Source of the DNA: Pseudoalteromonas flavipulchra NCIMB 2033 = ATCC BAA-314 | Lineage (GTDB): Bacteria > Pseudomonadota > Gammaproteobacteria > Enterobacterales > Alteromonadaceae | Direction: 5' to 3' | Assembly (NCBI GenBank): GCA_000814665.1 | Contig: JWIH01000020.1 | Location: 186,001 to 250,000, forward strand | DNA: 64,000 nt | Part shown: in pieces, positions 8,819-17,666 of the stretch | Position numbering within the stretch: the first letter of the stretch is position 1 | Layout: each line of letters starts with the position of its first letter | Translations under genes and position numbers: made by a program | Notes under the pieces: generated by a model | Told to the model about the DNA's origin: nothing | Seen by the model: only the letters and a program-made list of their open reading frames with translations | The model's database searches: none

Positions 8819-10267
8819 ATGAAAACCTCCTCATTAGCCAGTCTAATTTTACTTTCATTTTGTGGCTCCTCATTAGCAAGTGCCAATGCGCTCTACGACA
8901 TCACCGAACGCGATGCATTCTCTGTAACGAGTGACGTAAAGGAGCAAATCCAAGGTGAGGGGATAGAGCAATTAGTTGATAGGTCGCTAAAAAGCAAATT
9001 CTTATCTAAGCAATCCAGCGCTGAGATTGTATTTGATCTGAAAGACGTAAAAGCGCTCAGACAATATAGTCTCACCTCAGCCCAAGATGCTCCCGCCCGA
9101 GACCCAAAGCATTGGACTGTAGCCGTATCTACAGATGGCAAGGCTTGGCAAGAGGCTGATAAACGCAACAATATGGTATTTTCAAGGCGAGGTGAAACAC
9201 TCGCTTTTGACCTACCCAAAACAACGGATGCGAGGTACGTGCGCTTTACTGTAGCACAAGAAGGTAAAACGCAGTGGGGCGACCGCTTTTTGCAAATCGC
9301 TGATCTGGCACTCTATGCAGAAACAAACTTACCACTGGCGAACTTTACTGCAGACAAAACCGTTGCCAAGCTTAATGAGCCAATTTCTCTGCAGTCGATA
9401 TCTGCAAACTCACCAACAGAGCTGAGTTGGAAGGCTGAGGGCAAAACGAAGCTGCCAACCACAAAAAGTGTTGAAGTAGTTTATGACAAGCCTGGTAACT
9501 ACGATGTTACTCTAATGACTAAAAATGCGCATGGCTCCGACCTTAAAACCCGTGCGAACTATTTAAAAATATACGATCCAAATCAACCATGGAAAGGCTT
9601 TGAGCCGCCAAAGGTCAAAGTGGTTATCGAAGATACTGAGTCGGCAGGGTCGAAACGCCTGCAAGCGCTATTTCCTGATATAGCCAGTACGGTAGATGAC
9701 GTAACTCGCCAACTGGCCCCTAGGTTGTACAAACACTTTGCAGAGCTGCCAGAGTTTGAGCAAGTTACATTTAGGCTAAAGTGGATGGACACAATAGCGT
9801 ATCGCTCTGGAGACGAAACAAACATGGAAATCGTGTTTAGTTCAAAGTACATCACCGAAAAACTCGCTGGGCAGCCAGATGAGCAAGTGGAATACGAACT
9901 CCTTGGTGTGCTCTGGCACGAACTTACCCATGGATATCAGCTATTTCCAAAAGAGAGAAGTTATTCTGAGCCCGATGTACATGCATTTATTGAAGGAATG
10001 GCGGATCTCATTCGCATTCAAGCGGGATACCATAAAACCCGTTCGCCTAAGCCGTCAGATTCTTGGGTTGGTGGATACACAAACACTGGGTTCTTTCTCG
10101 CATGGCTCGCTGAGTCTCATCCTGATTTTGCCTATCGTTTTAATCAAACTGCGGTAGAAATAGAAAATTGGTCATTTGAAGATGCAATAAAATCAGTTAC
10201 TGGAGAGTCCCTTGATAAGCTTTGGTCTCGTTATCAAAGTGGGCTAAATACCAAGAAATTGCAATGA
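8819..10267 (+). CDS. Secreted basic-secretory-protein family zinc metallopeptidase
   Basis: 482 residues. Order: signal peptide (cut near ASA, residue 20), a discoidin/F5-8C-like beta domain (about 25-170, with FDLKDVKALRQYSLTSA and DPKHWTVAVS), a PKD-like domain (about 174-255) and a C-terminal BSP-type peptidase domain (PF04450; about 265-475) with the zinc motif HELTH at residues 367-371 followed by GYQ. Probable secreted or periplasmic peptidase. It resembles the lipoprotein at 13299 domain for domain, and both share the LacI-type operator set with the receptor between them. ATG at 8819 is chosen because it begins the signal peptide; an upstream TTG has no support. Confidence 0.82.
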   Translation: MKTSSLASLILLSFCGSSLASANALYDITERDAFSVTSDVKEQIQGEGIEQLVDRSLKSKFLSKQSSAEIVFDLKDVKALRQYSLTSAQDAPARDPKHWTVAVSTDGKAWQEADKRNNMVFSRRGETLAFDLPKTTDARYVRFTVAQEGKTQWGDRFLQIADLALYAETNLPLANFTADKTVAKLNEPISLQSISANSPTELSWKAEGKTKLPTTKSVEVVYDKPGNYDVTLMTKNAHGSDLKTRANYLKIYDPNQPWKGFEPPKVKVVIEDTESAGSKRLQALFPDIASTVDDVTRQLAPRLYKHFAELPEFEQVTFRLKWMDTIAYRSGDETNMEIVFSSKYITEKLAGQPDEQVEYELLGVLWHELTHGYQLFPKERSYSEPDVHAFIEGMADLIRIQAGYHKTRSPKPSDSWVGGYTNTGFFLAWLAESHPDFAYRFNQTAVEIENWSFEDAIKSVTGESLDKLWSRYQSGLNTKKLQ

Positions 10268-10327
10268 ACTAGCAAGAACTAGGTGATTACAATTTGTCGG
10301 TGTTGTGCTGTAAATGTACATAATTTG

Positions 10328-10369
10328 TTGACAGGTTTGTTTTATTGCTCATAATTGGAACGTTCCCTT
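10328..10369 (+). promoter_or_regulatory. Promoter P1 with LacI-type operator O2, TonB receptor gene
   Basis: TTGACA (10328-10333) and ATAATT/CATAAT (10350-10356) are 16-17 bases apart, a good sigma-70 promoter. The operator AATTGGAACGTTCCCTT (10353-10369) overlaps the -10 and transcription start, a classical repressor position. Confidence 0.7.
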
Positions 10370-10399
10370 TTTTGATTTCTGCCTGATGCTTTGTTGGTT

Positions 10400-10448
10400 T
10401 TGCTAATGGTGAAATAAAATTTTTATAATAAATTGGAACGTTCCTTTT
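10400..10448 (+). promoter_or_regulatory. Promoter P2 with LacI-type operator O3, TonB receptor gene
   Basis: TTGCTA (10400-10405) and TATAAT (10424-10429) are 18 bases apart. The operator AATTGGAACGTTCCTTTT (10431-10448) starts one base after the -10. O2 and O3 are 78 bases apart centre to centre, so one repressor could bridge both. Confidence 0.7.
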
Positions 10449-10464
10449 GAATTGTGGGGGTCTT

Positions 10465-13281
10465 ATGACAACAATAATGTATAAACATAGCCTGATCGCC
10501 GCTGCTGTTCTTGCAGCGGTAGCAACTAACTCAGTAACAGCCGCAACAGAAGAAATAGAACGTGTTGAGGTGACAGGATCTCGTATTAAACGTATCGCCA
10601 TTGAGGGTGTGACCAATGTCCAAAGTCTCTCTTCCGCTGATATGGTCAGAAGTGGTTTTAACACAGTTTATGACGCACTGAGTAGTATTTCCGCTGCTAG
10701 TGGTGCCGTTCTCGGTGAAGTAGAAACTGGCTCCTATACGCCTGGCGCCAAGGAGTTAAACCTGTTAGGTGTTGGACCTGAGTACACACTTATTCTAGTT
10801 AATGGCAAGCGCTTGGCTTATTACCCAATGCCTTACGGTGGCCAAACCAATTTTGTTAATCTCGATATGTTGCCTACGGCGATGGTTGAGCGCATCGATA
10901 TTCAATCCGGCGGTGGCTCTGCAATCTACGGTTCAGACGCAATGGCTGGGGTAGTCAATATTATCACCAAAAAAGGTATGGACGAGCACGTCGTCGAAGC
11001 ATTCTACGGCCAGGATACCTATGGTACGGGTGATAAAAAAGGCTTGTCGTTTGTTGGTGGTTTTGAGCAAGACGATTTTACGTTTGACTACTCACTGGAG
11101 TACAAGACGGAAGAGGCGCTAACTGGTGCCGACAGACCTTTTCATGACAGTGTTTGGGATAATCCAGATCCAACAAACAAGCGAGAGCTCAATCGTTCAA
11201 TTACCGTATGGGCTGAGAATACCGAGTTCAAAAATCAATACTCAGCGCAGTACTGCAACACAGATGACAATCCACACCCGACTGCGGTTCAGCACTTTAT
11301 AAGCCGCAATGATTACGGCCTAAGCTGTGGGTGGGATGAAACCGGCAACAATTTGCTCCGTAACCAAGTTGAAACCATGAGTTTGTATATCAACTCGGTG
11401 TACAGCATCAACGACGAACACAGTTTTTTTGTTAACGGATTTTATATCGATCAAGAAAAGAAAGGGGCACGAAATCCATTCTTCTTTGCTCATGCAGAGT
11501 CAATTCACGGATCCATGTTTTGGGATCCTGATATCAAAAATAAAGCTGGTGGCTATGGCGCTCCAGTTAAGTATATGTGGCGGATAGTGAATGATTCAGA
11601 ATATACAAATGATGGCTTAGGTCGAGTATACGATGATAAATCTTATTCATTTAGTTTTGGTCTTGAAGGGGAGATAGCAGATTACTATTACTCCGTTGGC
11701 TTCAGCCGTTCACAATACGATTTCTCTGATAGGTACTTGCACCACACGGTTGAAGGAAATAACTGGCTAAAAGGACCAAAGTTGGGTGAGGTTGATGGCA
11801 TGCCAATCTACCGTCCAAATTACCAAGCTTTTTTTGCGCCTCTGACCCAAGACAATATGTATAACATGGCTGATTGGGCAACCTACGATGGCTTGTCGTT
11901 TAATGAAACTCTAACAGCAGATCTGTCCGGGGATTTATTTGAATTGCCAGCAGGATTTGTGTCTTTTGCCGCATATATTGAGCTGATGAAAGAAGGGACG
12001 AGAGCGACGCCCGATAGCAGAATACTAAATAAAGAGTTTGTTGGTCTGACTGGTGTTATCACCGATGGTGAACGTAACCGTTATGCTGCGGCGACAGAAT
12101 TTATGATCCCAATTACTGAACAGATCTCTAGTGAAATAGCGCTGCGTTATGACCACTATGATGATATTTCTGATGTTGGTGGGGCATTCACTTATCAAGT
12201 CGGTTTTAAGTATTCTCCTACTGACGCGCTGATGCTAAGAAGTGCGTATGGCACAACGTTCCGTGGTCCTAGCATGAGCTCAGTATATCAAGGGTTTGCT
12301 GGTAACTTTGGACGAGGCTCGGACAGAGTGATTGCAGATGCATGTCTACGTTTTCAAACCACAGGGGATCCCGCTCAATACAATGCTGATGCATTAACTA
12401 TCAGCTGTGCAGACTTAGACACAACAAATAGCAATGAGCCAAAGCTAGATGCTGACTTTGAGACAATCTCGGCAGGCGATCCAACTTTAAAAGAAGAGTC
12501 TGGTCATTCATTAACGTTCGGTCTTGTGTATGAGTACTCCCCTGAGCTGTCATTCAATGTTGATGTTTATGACATTGTCTTAAAAGACAAAATTACTCGA
12601 CTTGGGTCTGGCGAAATTCTTGATAATGTCTGGAAGTGTGAAAACGGCCTAATTGATTCGTCTTCTGCTAAATGCGCGAACATGCAAGACAGAGTACAGC
12701 GTTTTGACCAAGATGGTCTGGCAACCGACTGGTTAGGGAACACGAAAAAAGGATTACCGTACACCGCAGCCATTATTAGAGAAGGTTATATAAACGCCGC
12801 TGAAAGGCAGCATGGCGGCGTAAACTTTGGTGTGAAGGGCACGTTTGAGTCAGAACTTGGTGAGTTTATTTATAAGCTTGATTACAGTCATGTTTTAAAG
12901 AAAAAAGAAAAGCTCCGTCCCGAAGATCCGCTTGAAGATGTGTTAGACAGTCAAGATAACTATAACTTCAAAGATATGGCATCGTTTAACCTGACTTGGC
13001 AGTTGGAAAAGACCGCAATTTCATGGCAGGTAAATTATAAAGGAAAAAATTGGAACGGTGCTGATTTTGGTCAAAGAGAAAAGTTACCTGCATGGATAAA
13101 GCATAATCTAACCATTGGTCATTATATCAATGACAATACGCGAGTGATGTTTACGGTTCAAAACTTATTAAATGCGATGCCGCCTCAAGACGACTCGTTT
13201 AGAAGTTACCCATTCTATAAAGCGGGTAATTACGACACGAACGGGCGCGAGTTCTTACTAAAAGTTAACTACCAATTTTAA
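10465..13281 (+). CDS. TonB-dependent outer-membrane receptor
   Basis: 938 residues: signal peptide (cut near TAA, residue 25), an N-terminal stretch EEIERVEVTGSRIKR acting as the TonB box region, plug domain (about 50-170, with LVNGKRLAYYPMPYGG and GSAIYGSDAMAGVVNIITKK) and a 22-strand barrel ending in aromatic FLLKVNYQF. It belongs to the large-substrate TonB receptors common in Alteromonadales that import peptides or glycans rather than only iron chelates. The lipoprotein peptidase starts 17 bases downstream, so they form an operon under two LacI-type operators. Start: ATG at 10465 after TGGGGG; an upstream TTG was rejected. Confidence 0.92.
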   Translation: MTTIMYKHSLIAAAVLAAVATNSVTAATEEIERVEVTGSRIKRIAIEGVTNVQSLSSADMVRSGFNTVYDALSSISAASGAVLGEVETGSYTPGAKELNLLGVGPEYTLILVNGKRLAYYPMPYGGQTNFVNLDMLPTAMVERIDIQSGGGSAIYGSDAMAGVVNIITKKGMDEHVVEAFYGQDTYGTGDKKGLSFVGGFEQDDFTFDYSLEYKTEEALTGADRPFHDSVWDNPDPTNKRELNRSITVWAENTEFKNQYSAQYCNTDDNPHPTAVQHFISRNDYGLSCGWDETGNNLLRNQVETMSLYINSVYSINDEHSFFVNGFYIDQEKKGARNPFFFAHAESIHGSMFWDPDIKNKAGGYGAPVKYMWRIVNDSEYTNDGLGRVYDDKSYSFSFGLEGEIADYYYSVGFSRSQYDFSDRYLHHTVEGNNWLKGPKLGEVDGMPIYRPNYQAFFAPLTQDNMYNMADWATYDGLSFNETLTADLSGDLFELPAGFVSFAAYIELMKEGTRATPDSRILNKEFVGLTGVITDGERNRYAAATEFMIPITEQISSEIALRYDHYDDISDVGGAFTYQVGFKYSPTDALMLRSAYGTTFRGPSMSSVYQGFAGNFGRGSDRVIADACLRFQTTGDPAQYNADALTISCADLDTTNSNEPKLDADFETISAGDPTLKEESGHSLTFGLVYEYSPELSFNVDVYDIVLKDKITRLGSGEILDNVWKCENGLIDSSSAKCANMQDRVQRFDQDGLATDWLGNTKKGLPYTAAIIREGYINAAERQHGGVNFGVKGTFESELGEFIYKLDYSHVLKKKEKLRPEDPLEDVLDSQDNYNFKDMASFNLTWQLEKTAISWQVNYKGKNWNGADFGQREKLPAWIKHNLTIGHYINDNTRVMFTVQNLLNAMPPQDDSFRSYPFYKAGNYDTNGREFLLKVNYQF

Positions 13282-13298
13282 TAATAAAGGGTAACGAA

Positions 13299-15374
13299 AT
13301 GAGAAAATTAATGCTATCAGCGGTGGCAATGGCCGTTGCTGCAACACTAATAGGCTGTAATGATGGGTCTGAATTTGTTGAACGTGATAAGCCTGAACAA
13401 ACTCAATCATCCGGGCAGCCAGACTCTGGCGCATTGCGTAATATCACCTCAGATACTGGAGTTGAGATTGAGGCTGTTTTAGCGGATGGTGTACAAGCCT
13501 CGCCCGCAGGTGAAAGTGTCGACAAACTTATCGACGCTAACACGAGTACAAAATTCCTCGCTTTTGCGCCAAACGTCACTGTAGTGTTTAAAGCCGCGAC
13601 AGAGATTGAACTTAGGGAATATAGCTTTACGTCAGCAAACGATGAAGCGAATCGAGATCCAAAACAGTGGGTCGTATATGGCTCAAATGATAAATCAGAT
13701 TGGATTGAACTGGACTCAAGAGCGGGAGAAGTATTCTCTGCTCGAGGACTGACTCGCAATTTTGAATTGGCCGAAAGCGGCGAAAAGTATCGCTACTTCA
13801 AATTTGATTTAGTACATGGTGGCACGGATAGCTATGGTGCTGATATTACGCAACTAGCGGAACTTGAAATCAAAACGGTATCGGATATTCCTATCGTCGC
13901 ATTTAATGCGACAAACACGACTCCAGAAGTCTCTGAGTATATTGTTTTTAGAGATGAGTCGTTAGTTAATCCGACTCACTGGCAGTGGACGTTTGAAGGT
14001 GGTATTCCTGCGACAAGTACAGAGCAAAGCCCATTGGTTAAGTTTGAAGCTTTAGGGCCAAAAACCATTACACTAGTTGCGAGTAATGACAAAGGGGAAG
14101 CGACATTAGTTCAGCAAGACTTTATCCGTGTGTGGGATCCAGTCTCGCCATGGGCAGGGTTTCCAGAGCCTGCAATTGAAGTGAAAAAGGAACTACCAGA
14201 GCACCCAGGACAGCTGGCGCTTGAACGTGCGGTACCAGATCTAAATGCCCTTATTCATGAGATCTCTTTGAAGATTGCCAAGCGCTTATTTAATAATGTA
14301 ACCGAAATAAACGTTTTTGAGCACGTTACTTTTATCACTGGAGACTTTGACGCGCCTGCTTCAAAGGCTGGTGAAGGCAAATTTATGGAGCTTAGGTTTG
14401 ATGTTAAGCACATCGCCAATCTAGAGGGTCTTGGAGATGAGGCTATCCGTAACGAAGTCATTGGCGTGCTGTGGCATGAGCTGACTCATGGCTACAATAA
14501 TGTTCCGGCTGAAGGTGAATATCGTCCGGGCACGGATTATCATACCTACTTAGAAGCGCTGGCTAACTTTATTCGAATAGATGCTGGTTACTTAGAGCAT
14601 AGACGCGGTGGAGTTCGCTGGATGGAACACTACAATGTTGATGCCTACGATCAAACAGCATTCTTCTTTGAGTGGGTAGAAAACAGTCACCGTAACACCG
14701 ATTTTATCCGCAAGTTTAATGCGGCAGCAAAAACGCTTGATACGTGGAGTTTAGACACCGCTTTTAAATCTATATTTGGTGAACAACGTGGGATTGATGC
14801 GGTATTTGAAGAGTATCAAGTCTACCTTGCAAGCGTCGGTAAGTTACCACCAGTACCACTTGGCTATCAGAACTTTGCACCCACTAGCACTCAGGTAACA
14901 ACAAACGGTACTGCACTTGTGCCTTTTAATGAGGGAGCAGATAAGCTAAATGATAGAAATATTACCTCTAAATTTAATGTGGTGTTGGAAGCCCCTGCTT
15001 GGCTTGCACAATATGCGCCTGACTTGTTGCCGATAAAACAGGTTGATAAGGCCCAAGTTAACTATGTGTTTGACAGCGCTAAAACAGCAAAATATTACTC
15101 ATTAGCGACAGCAGGAGACAACCCTCATCGCTTCCCTAATGCGTGGCAGCTAAAGGGCTCAAATGACGGTACGAATTGGATTACGCTAGATACTCAACAG
15201 TTCAACGAACTACCTAATACGATGGAATACTACAGCTTTGCTATCGAGAGTCCAAATGCGTATACCCAGTATCGTTTGGAACTTGAGCATACCCGCGAGG
15301 GCGGTGGAATTGGCGGTGCTAGCGGACGCCTAATTCAACTAGGCGAATTCTCATTGTGGGAAGCAAAAGACTAG
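13299..15374 (+). CDS. Surface lipoprotein, BSP-family metallopeptidase flanked by two discoidin-like domains
   Basis: 691 residues. Lipoprotein signal with lipobox LIGC (Cys near residue 20), then discoidin/F5-8C-like domain (about 45-195), PKD-like domain (about 200-280, HWQWTFEGG), BSP-type peptidase domain (about 290-515) with HELTH at 393-397, and a second discoidin-like domain (about 530-690, FPNAWQLKGSNDGTNW). The discoidin domains may bind glycans or proteins. The gene follows the TonB receptor by 17 bases and has its own RBS, so the pair recalls receptor/lipoprotein partners of SusCD type, though this lipoprotein is a peptidase and not SusD-like. Whether it is outer-face exposed is inferred. 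Confidence 0.82.
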   Translation: MRKLMLSAVAMAVAATLIGCNDGSEFVERDKPEQTQSSGQPDSGALRNITSDTGVEIEAVLADGVQASPAGESVDKLIDANTSTKFLAFAPNVTVVFKAATEIELREYSFTSANDEANRDPKQWVVYGSNDKSDWIELDSRAGEVFSARGLTRNFELAESGEKYRYFKFDLVHGGTDSYGADITQLAELEIKTVSDIPIVAFNATNTTPEVSEYIVFRDESLVNPTHWQWTFEGGIPATSTEQSPLVKFEALGPKTITLVASNDKGEATLVQQDFIRVWDPVSPWAGFPEPAIEVKKELPEHPGQLALERAVPDLNALIHEISLKIAKRLFNNVTEINVFEHVTFITGDFDAPASKAGEGKFMELRFDVKHIANLEGLGDEAIRNEVIGVLWHELTHGYNNVPAEGEYRPGTDYHTYLEALANFIRIDAGYLEHRRGGVRWMEHYNVDAYDQTAFFFEWVENSHRNTDFIRKFNAAAKTLDTWSLDTAFKSIFGEQRGIDAVFEEYQVYLASVGKLPPVPLGYQNFAPTSTQVTTNGTALVPFNEGADKLNDRNITSKFNVVLEAPAWLAQYAPDLLPIKQVDKAQVNYVFDSAKTAKYYSLATAGDNPHRFPNAWQLKGSNDGTNWITLDTQQFNELPNTMEYYSFAIESPNAYTQYRLELEHTREGGGIGGASGRLIQLGEFSLWEAKD

Positions 15375-15384
15375 CTTTTTAGTT

Positions 15385-15412
15385 AAAAGGTGGGCAATGC
15401 CCACCTTTAAAA
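15385..15412. terminator. Hairpin terminator between the lipoprotein gene and rpmJ2
   Basis: Stem AAAGGTGGGC (15386-15395) / GCCCACCTTT (15399-15408), loop AAT. The T-rich side favours the minus strand (rpmJ2 transcript); plus-strand readout lacks a long T run but the stem is strong. Confidence 0.7.
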
Positions 15413-15437
15413 CGTACTTAACCTGAGGTTTGGATAA

Positions 15438-15600
15438 GGAATGTTCCAACTCATTGTTGCTAAAGCACAACTTAGTTTTCTCCTTGTCTAGCCAGAGAGT
15501 TTTAGGGAAAACACCGCTTCCGCGTCCTGCTCTCGCTAAGGTACCTACATCCTGTAGGCAAGGCGAATGTACGCACCAATAGCTGGCTATTGGAAGTGAA
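15438..15600. repeat. Second dispersed-repeat type with nested hairpins
   Basis: Non-coding stretch with CCAATAGC (15576-15583) / GCTATTGG (15586-15593), CCTACA/TGTAGG (15544-15558), and AAGGTACCTACATCC (15538-15552), whose inverse occurs inside the MITE-like copy at 3106-3120. This fits an intergenic repeat family. A LacI-like GGAATGTTCC lies at 15439-15448 but has TG rather than CG at its centre. The remainder of the gap 15375-15676 shows nothing else. Confidence 0.5.
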
Positions 15601-15676
15601 TTCAACGCAGTTAGTGCTAAAACTGGCTGCTAGAAAGGCATTAATTATCAGTAGCTTAGGTTTATTATTTTGACCT

Positions 15677-15817
15677 TTAACGTTTCTTCTTCTTTTTACC
15701 TTGAACCGCTTTAAATCGCGGATTAGATTTACAAATTACGTAAACCCGACCGCGTCTTTTTACGACTTGGCACCCCGGTCTATTTTTAGCGCTTTTGAGT
15801 GAGCTCAGTACTTTCAT
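15677..15817 (-). CDS. rpmJ2: 50S ribosomal protein L36, zinc-independent paralogue
   Basis: 46 residues beginning [11 protein letters not shown] and ending in a lysine run, which matches the alternative L36 (YkgO type). Only two cysteines remain (16 and 29); the other zinc ligands of canonical L36 (first Cys and the His) are replaced, so it should fold without zinc. It follows rpmE2 by five bases in the same direction. The pair is expected to replace the zinc-binding L31/L36 when zinc is short. Confidence 0.93.
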   Translation of the reverse strand: MKVLSSLKSAKNRPGCQVVKRRGRVYVICKSNPRFKAVQGKKKKKR

Positions 15818-15822
15818 TTGGT

Positions 15823-16080
15823 TTATCCTTTTTTAGTCGCAAGGTTTTTAAAGCGACGGTTAAATTGTGCAACTCGACCATCACTTGCCAGCAACTTCTG
15901 TTTACCTGTGTAGAAAGGGTGAGACGCACTAGAGACGTCAATTGGGAAGTAAGGGTAAGTCTTACCATTTAGTTCAACGGTTCTGTCTGATTTAATGGTT
16001 GAACCGACAATAAAGTACTTATCAACCGATGTATCATGGAAGGCAACAAGTTGATAATCAGGGTGGATATTGGGTTTCAC
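15823..16080 (-). CDS. rpmE2: 50S ribosomal protein L31 type B, zinc-independent
   Basis: 85 residues starting [18 protein letters not shown], the type B L31 signature, ending in a basic tail. It has no cysteine, so it is the C-minus form used in place of zinc-binding L31. First gene of a two-gene unit with rpmJ2. A Zur-like AT-rich inverted repeat lies at 16102-16120 just upstream, consistent with derepression under zinc starvation. Confidence 0.95.
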   Translation of the reverse strand: MKPNIHPDYQLVAFHDTSVDKYFIVGSTIKSDRTVELNGKTYPYFPIDVSSASHPFYTGKQKLLASDGRVAQFNRRFKNLATKKG

Positions 16081-16101
16081 GACAACGACTCCTAAATAAT
16101 G

Positions 16102-16120
16102 TGTTGTTATATTGTATCAA
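16102..16120 (-). promoter_or_regulatory. Candidate Zur box upstream of rpmE2-rpmJ2
   Basis: TGTTGTTATATTGTATCAA contains TGTTATA with a partial inverse (TATCA), similar to the gammaproteobacterial Zur core around GTTATA-N-TATAAC. It is 22 bases upstream of the rpmE2 start, where a repressor would act. The match is imperfect. Confidence 0.4.
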
Positions 16121-16537
16121 TATAAATCAAATAAAAACTATTCTCAACAACTAATTTGTTATTGCCGCTATTTAGTGCGATACGCTTAATTTGTCGACGC
16201 ATGCGGAACTAAACTGAATGCATCTTGAGCAGTTGATTAAAAGGGGCTTACTTTCCTTAAAATTGCCTGATATAACTAGTTCTAGATAGTTTCTCAAGTA
16301 GTCATATTGGTGTTGACACCTAACCGGAATAGTAGCGAATAGACTTTTTTGGAATATAGCTATCGATGTAAGCCTGTTGGTTTGATAGATATGAGATAAA
16401 AGAGTGAGATCCAATTGAGGCTGGCTTAACGGTTAACAACCTTCACTAAATGAGAGAGGCCTAGCAAATAATTAAAACCTAGTACGTTCGCGAAGGTACT
16501 TTGTTCGCCAACGCAATACAGATATAGAGCATTTATT
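16121..16537. other. Intergenic region with no recognised gene
   Basis: About 417 bases. An 80-codon minus-strand frame (16172-16414) shows no family resemblance, no good ribosome binding site and no conserved motif, so I do not call it. TTCGCGAA occurs near 16491. I see no clear terminator or RNA gene. Confidence 0.5.
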
Positions 16538-16792
16538 ATGGATAAACATGCTGAGTTAGATAACTCAATTTTAGCTAAGCTTCACAGCAGCGATGACAGC
16601 GCGTTACAGCAAGAATTAGATACACTTTCTTGCACACATAGTGACATAGTGACACTACTGGCACAGTATCAAACGCTCAGTGAGCAAGATGATGAACTGT
16701 TCGATGCTTGGTACGACAGCTTATGTAAAGATCAGTTAAAGGTCTTAAAAGCATTTGAGATAATTCGTGCGCACATAGAACAGCAAATATAA
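16538..16792 (+). CDS. Small acidic protein of unknown function
   Basis: 84 residues, strongly acidic, probably all alpha-helical (MDKHAELDNSILAKLHSSDD at the start). Two cysteines (31, 63) and an amphipathic C-terminal helix. No signal peptide, no known motif. It stands alone between a non-coding stretch and a convergent gene. Codon use looks like its neighbours, which favours a real gene. I do not recognise the family. Confidence 0.6.
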   Translation: MDKHAELDNSILAKLHSSDDSALQQELDTLSCTHSDIVTLLAQYQTLSEQDDELFDAWYDSLCKDQLKVLKAFEIIRAHIEQQI

Positions 16793-16838
16793 ATACCCAT
16801 AGATTGTCTGGCGAAACGGTTGTGCGCCAGACGGCAGA

Positions 16839-17492
16839 TTATTTGATTGATAAGTCGTACTTACTAATCAATTGGTCAATGTATCGAGTGCGTAGCGACT
16901 CTGTTTGCTCAGCTTGAGTATTGGCCGCTAGTGCTTTGTTCAGTAGCTTCATGGCGCTGTGTACTTGACTACGTTGCTCTGGGGCAATGCTGCTGGCGGT
17001 TCTTGTTTCTGTGATGTCGTCGATAATCGCGCGGCCTAGGTCAATATAAAGCGCTTCCTCTACGAGACCATTTTGGCTGATCACTCCATACTTGCCACAT
17101 AAAAACTGTTGCCAAACTTGTTGTACATGCTCTGTAAGATCATCACTAAAGCTTGGATCTTCGGTGTAAAAGCCTTTTTCAATACATTTCGCAAGTGCTT
17201 CACAGTAACGCTGTTGAAATAACTCAAATGCACTACTTGATTGATCTACTTTATGTTTAAGTAAAAGTTGCCCCCAATTGAGTAGGCCTCGGGCATAAAA
17301 ATCAGTATATTCTTCACATTCGTACAGGCCAAAGTACGAACTACACTTAATTTGATTTTGAATACTATAACTCGGATTTGGGAATAGGCTCATTTGTTGC
17401 CATTCTAAGAGCTGTTCTTCAGGTATCTTTAAGCTGCTGCTCAGCTCCAAAGTGGTATAAAAGTGCGTATTTAGAAAATGTGTCAGTCCCAT
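16839..17492 (-). CDS. Unknown cytoplasmic protein, possibly DUF6058-like
   Basis: About 217 residues from the internal ATG (MGLTHFLNTHFYTT); the frame is open a further 22 codons upstream, but that stretch is atypical and would run up to the divergent DapA-like gene. The N-terminal part (LKIPEEQLLEWQQMSLFPNPSYSI) resembles DUF6058 proteins, where a small helical module is followed by a PSY motif; recognition is tentative. No membrane segment or signal. Function unknown. Confidence 0.6.
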   Translation of the reverse strand: MGLTHFLNTHFYTTLELSSSLKIPEEQLLEWQQMSLFPNPSYSIQNQIKCSSYFGLYECEEYTDFYARGLLNWGQLLLKHKVDQSSSAFELFQQRYCEALAKCIEKGFYTEDPSFSDDLTEHVQQVWQQFLCGKYGVISQNGLVEEALYIDLGRAIIDDITETRTASSIAPEQRSQVHSAMKLLNKALAANTQAEQTESLRTRYIDQLISKYDLSIK

Positions 17493-17666
17493 AAAATTAA
17501 ACTGGATAAATATACAGTGCTTTTGATTTTGCTGGATCTTTACGCAAATAACAAGCACTAAAGTTAAATTTCATTAGATTTAAGCGATTTACTCAGGTTT
17601 ATGGGTCGGATCTCAGTCAGATTTATGGTAAAAATGGCTGTCAACTGGAAGAGTAATAGAAAGACC

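Noticed and set aside
12567..12773. Antisense frame in the TonB receptor gene
   Set aside because: Shadow of a strongly coding gene; no independent signals.
15439..15448. Fourth LacI-type operator GGAATGTTCC
   Set aside because: Centre is TG not CG, flanks do not match AATTGG, and no gene starts nearby that would use it.
16172..16414. 80-codon minus-strand frame
   Set aside because: No ribosome binding site, no family resemblance, composition like the non-coding surroundings.
17559..17666. Lysine riboswitch ahead of the DapA-like gene
   Set aside because: The leader between divergent genes is too short and lacks conserved lysine-box elements.
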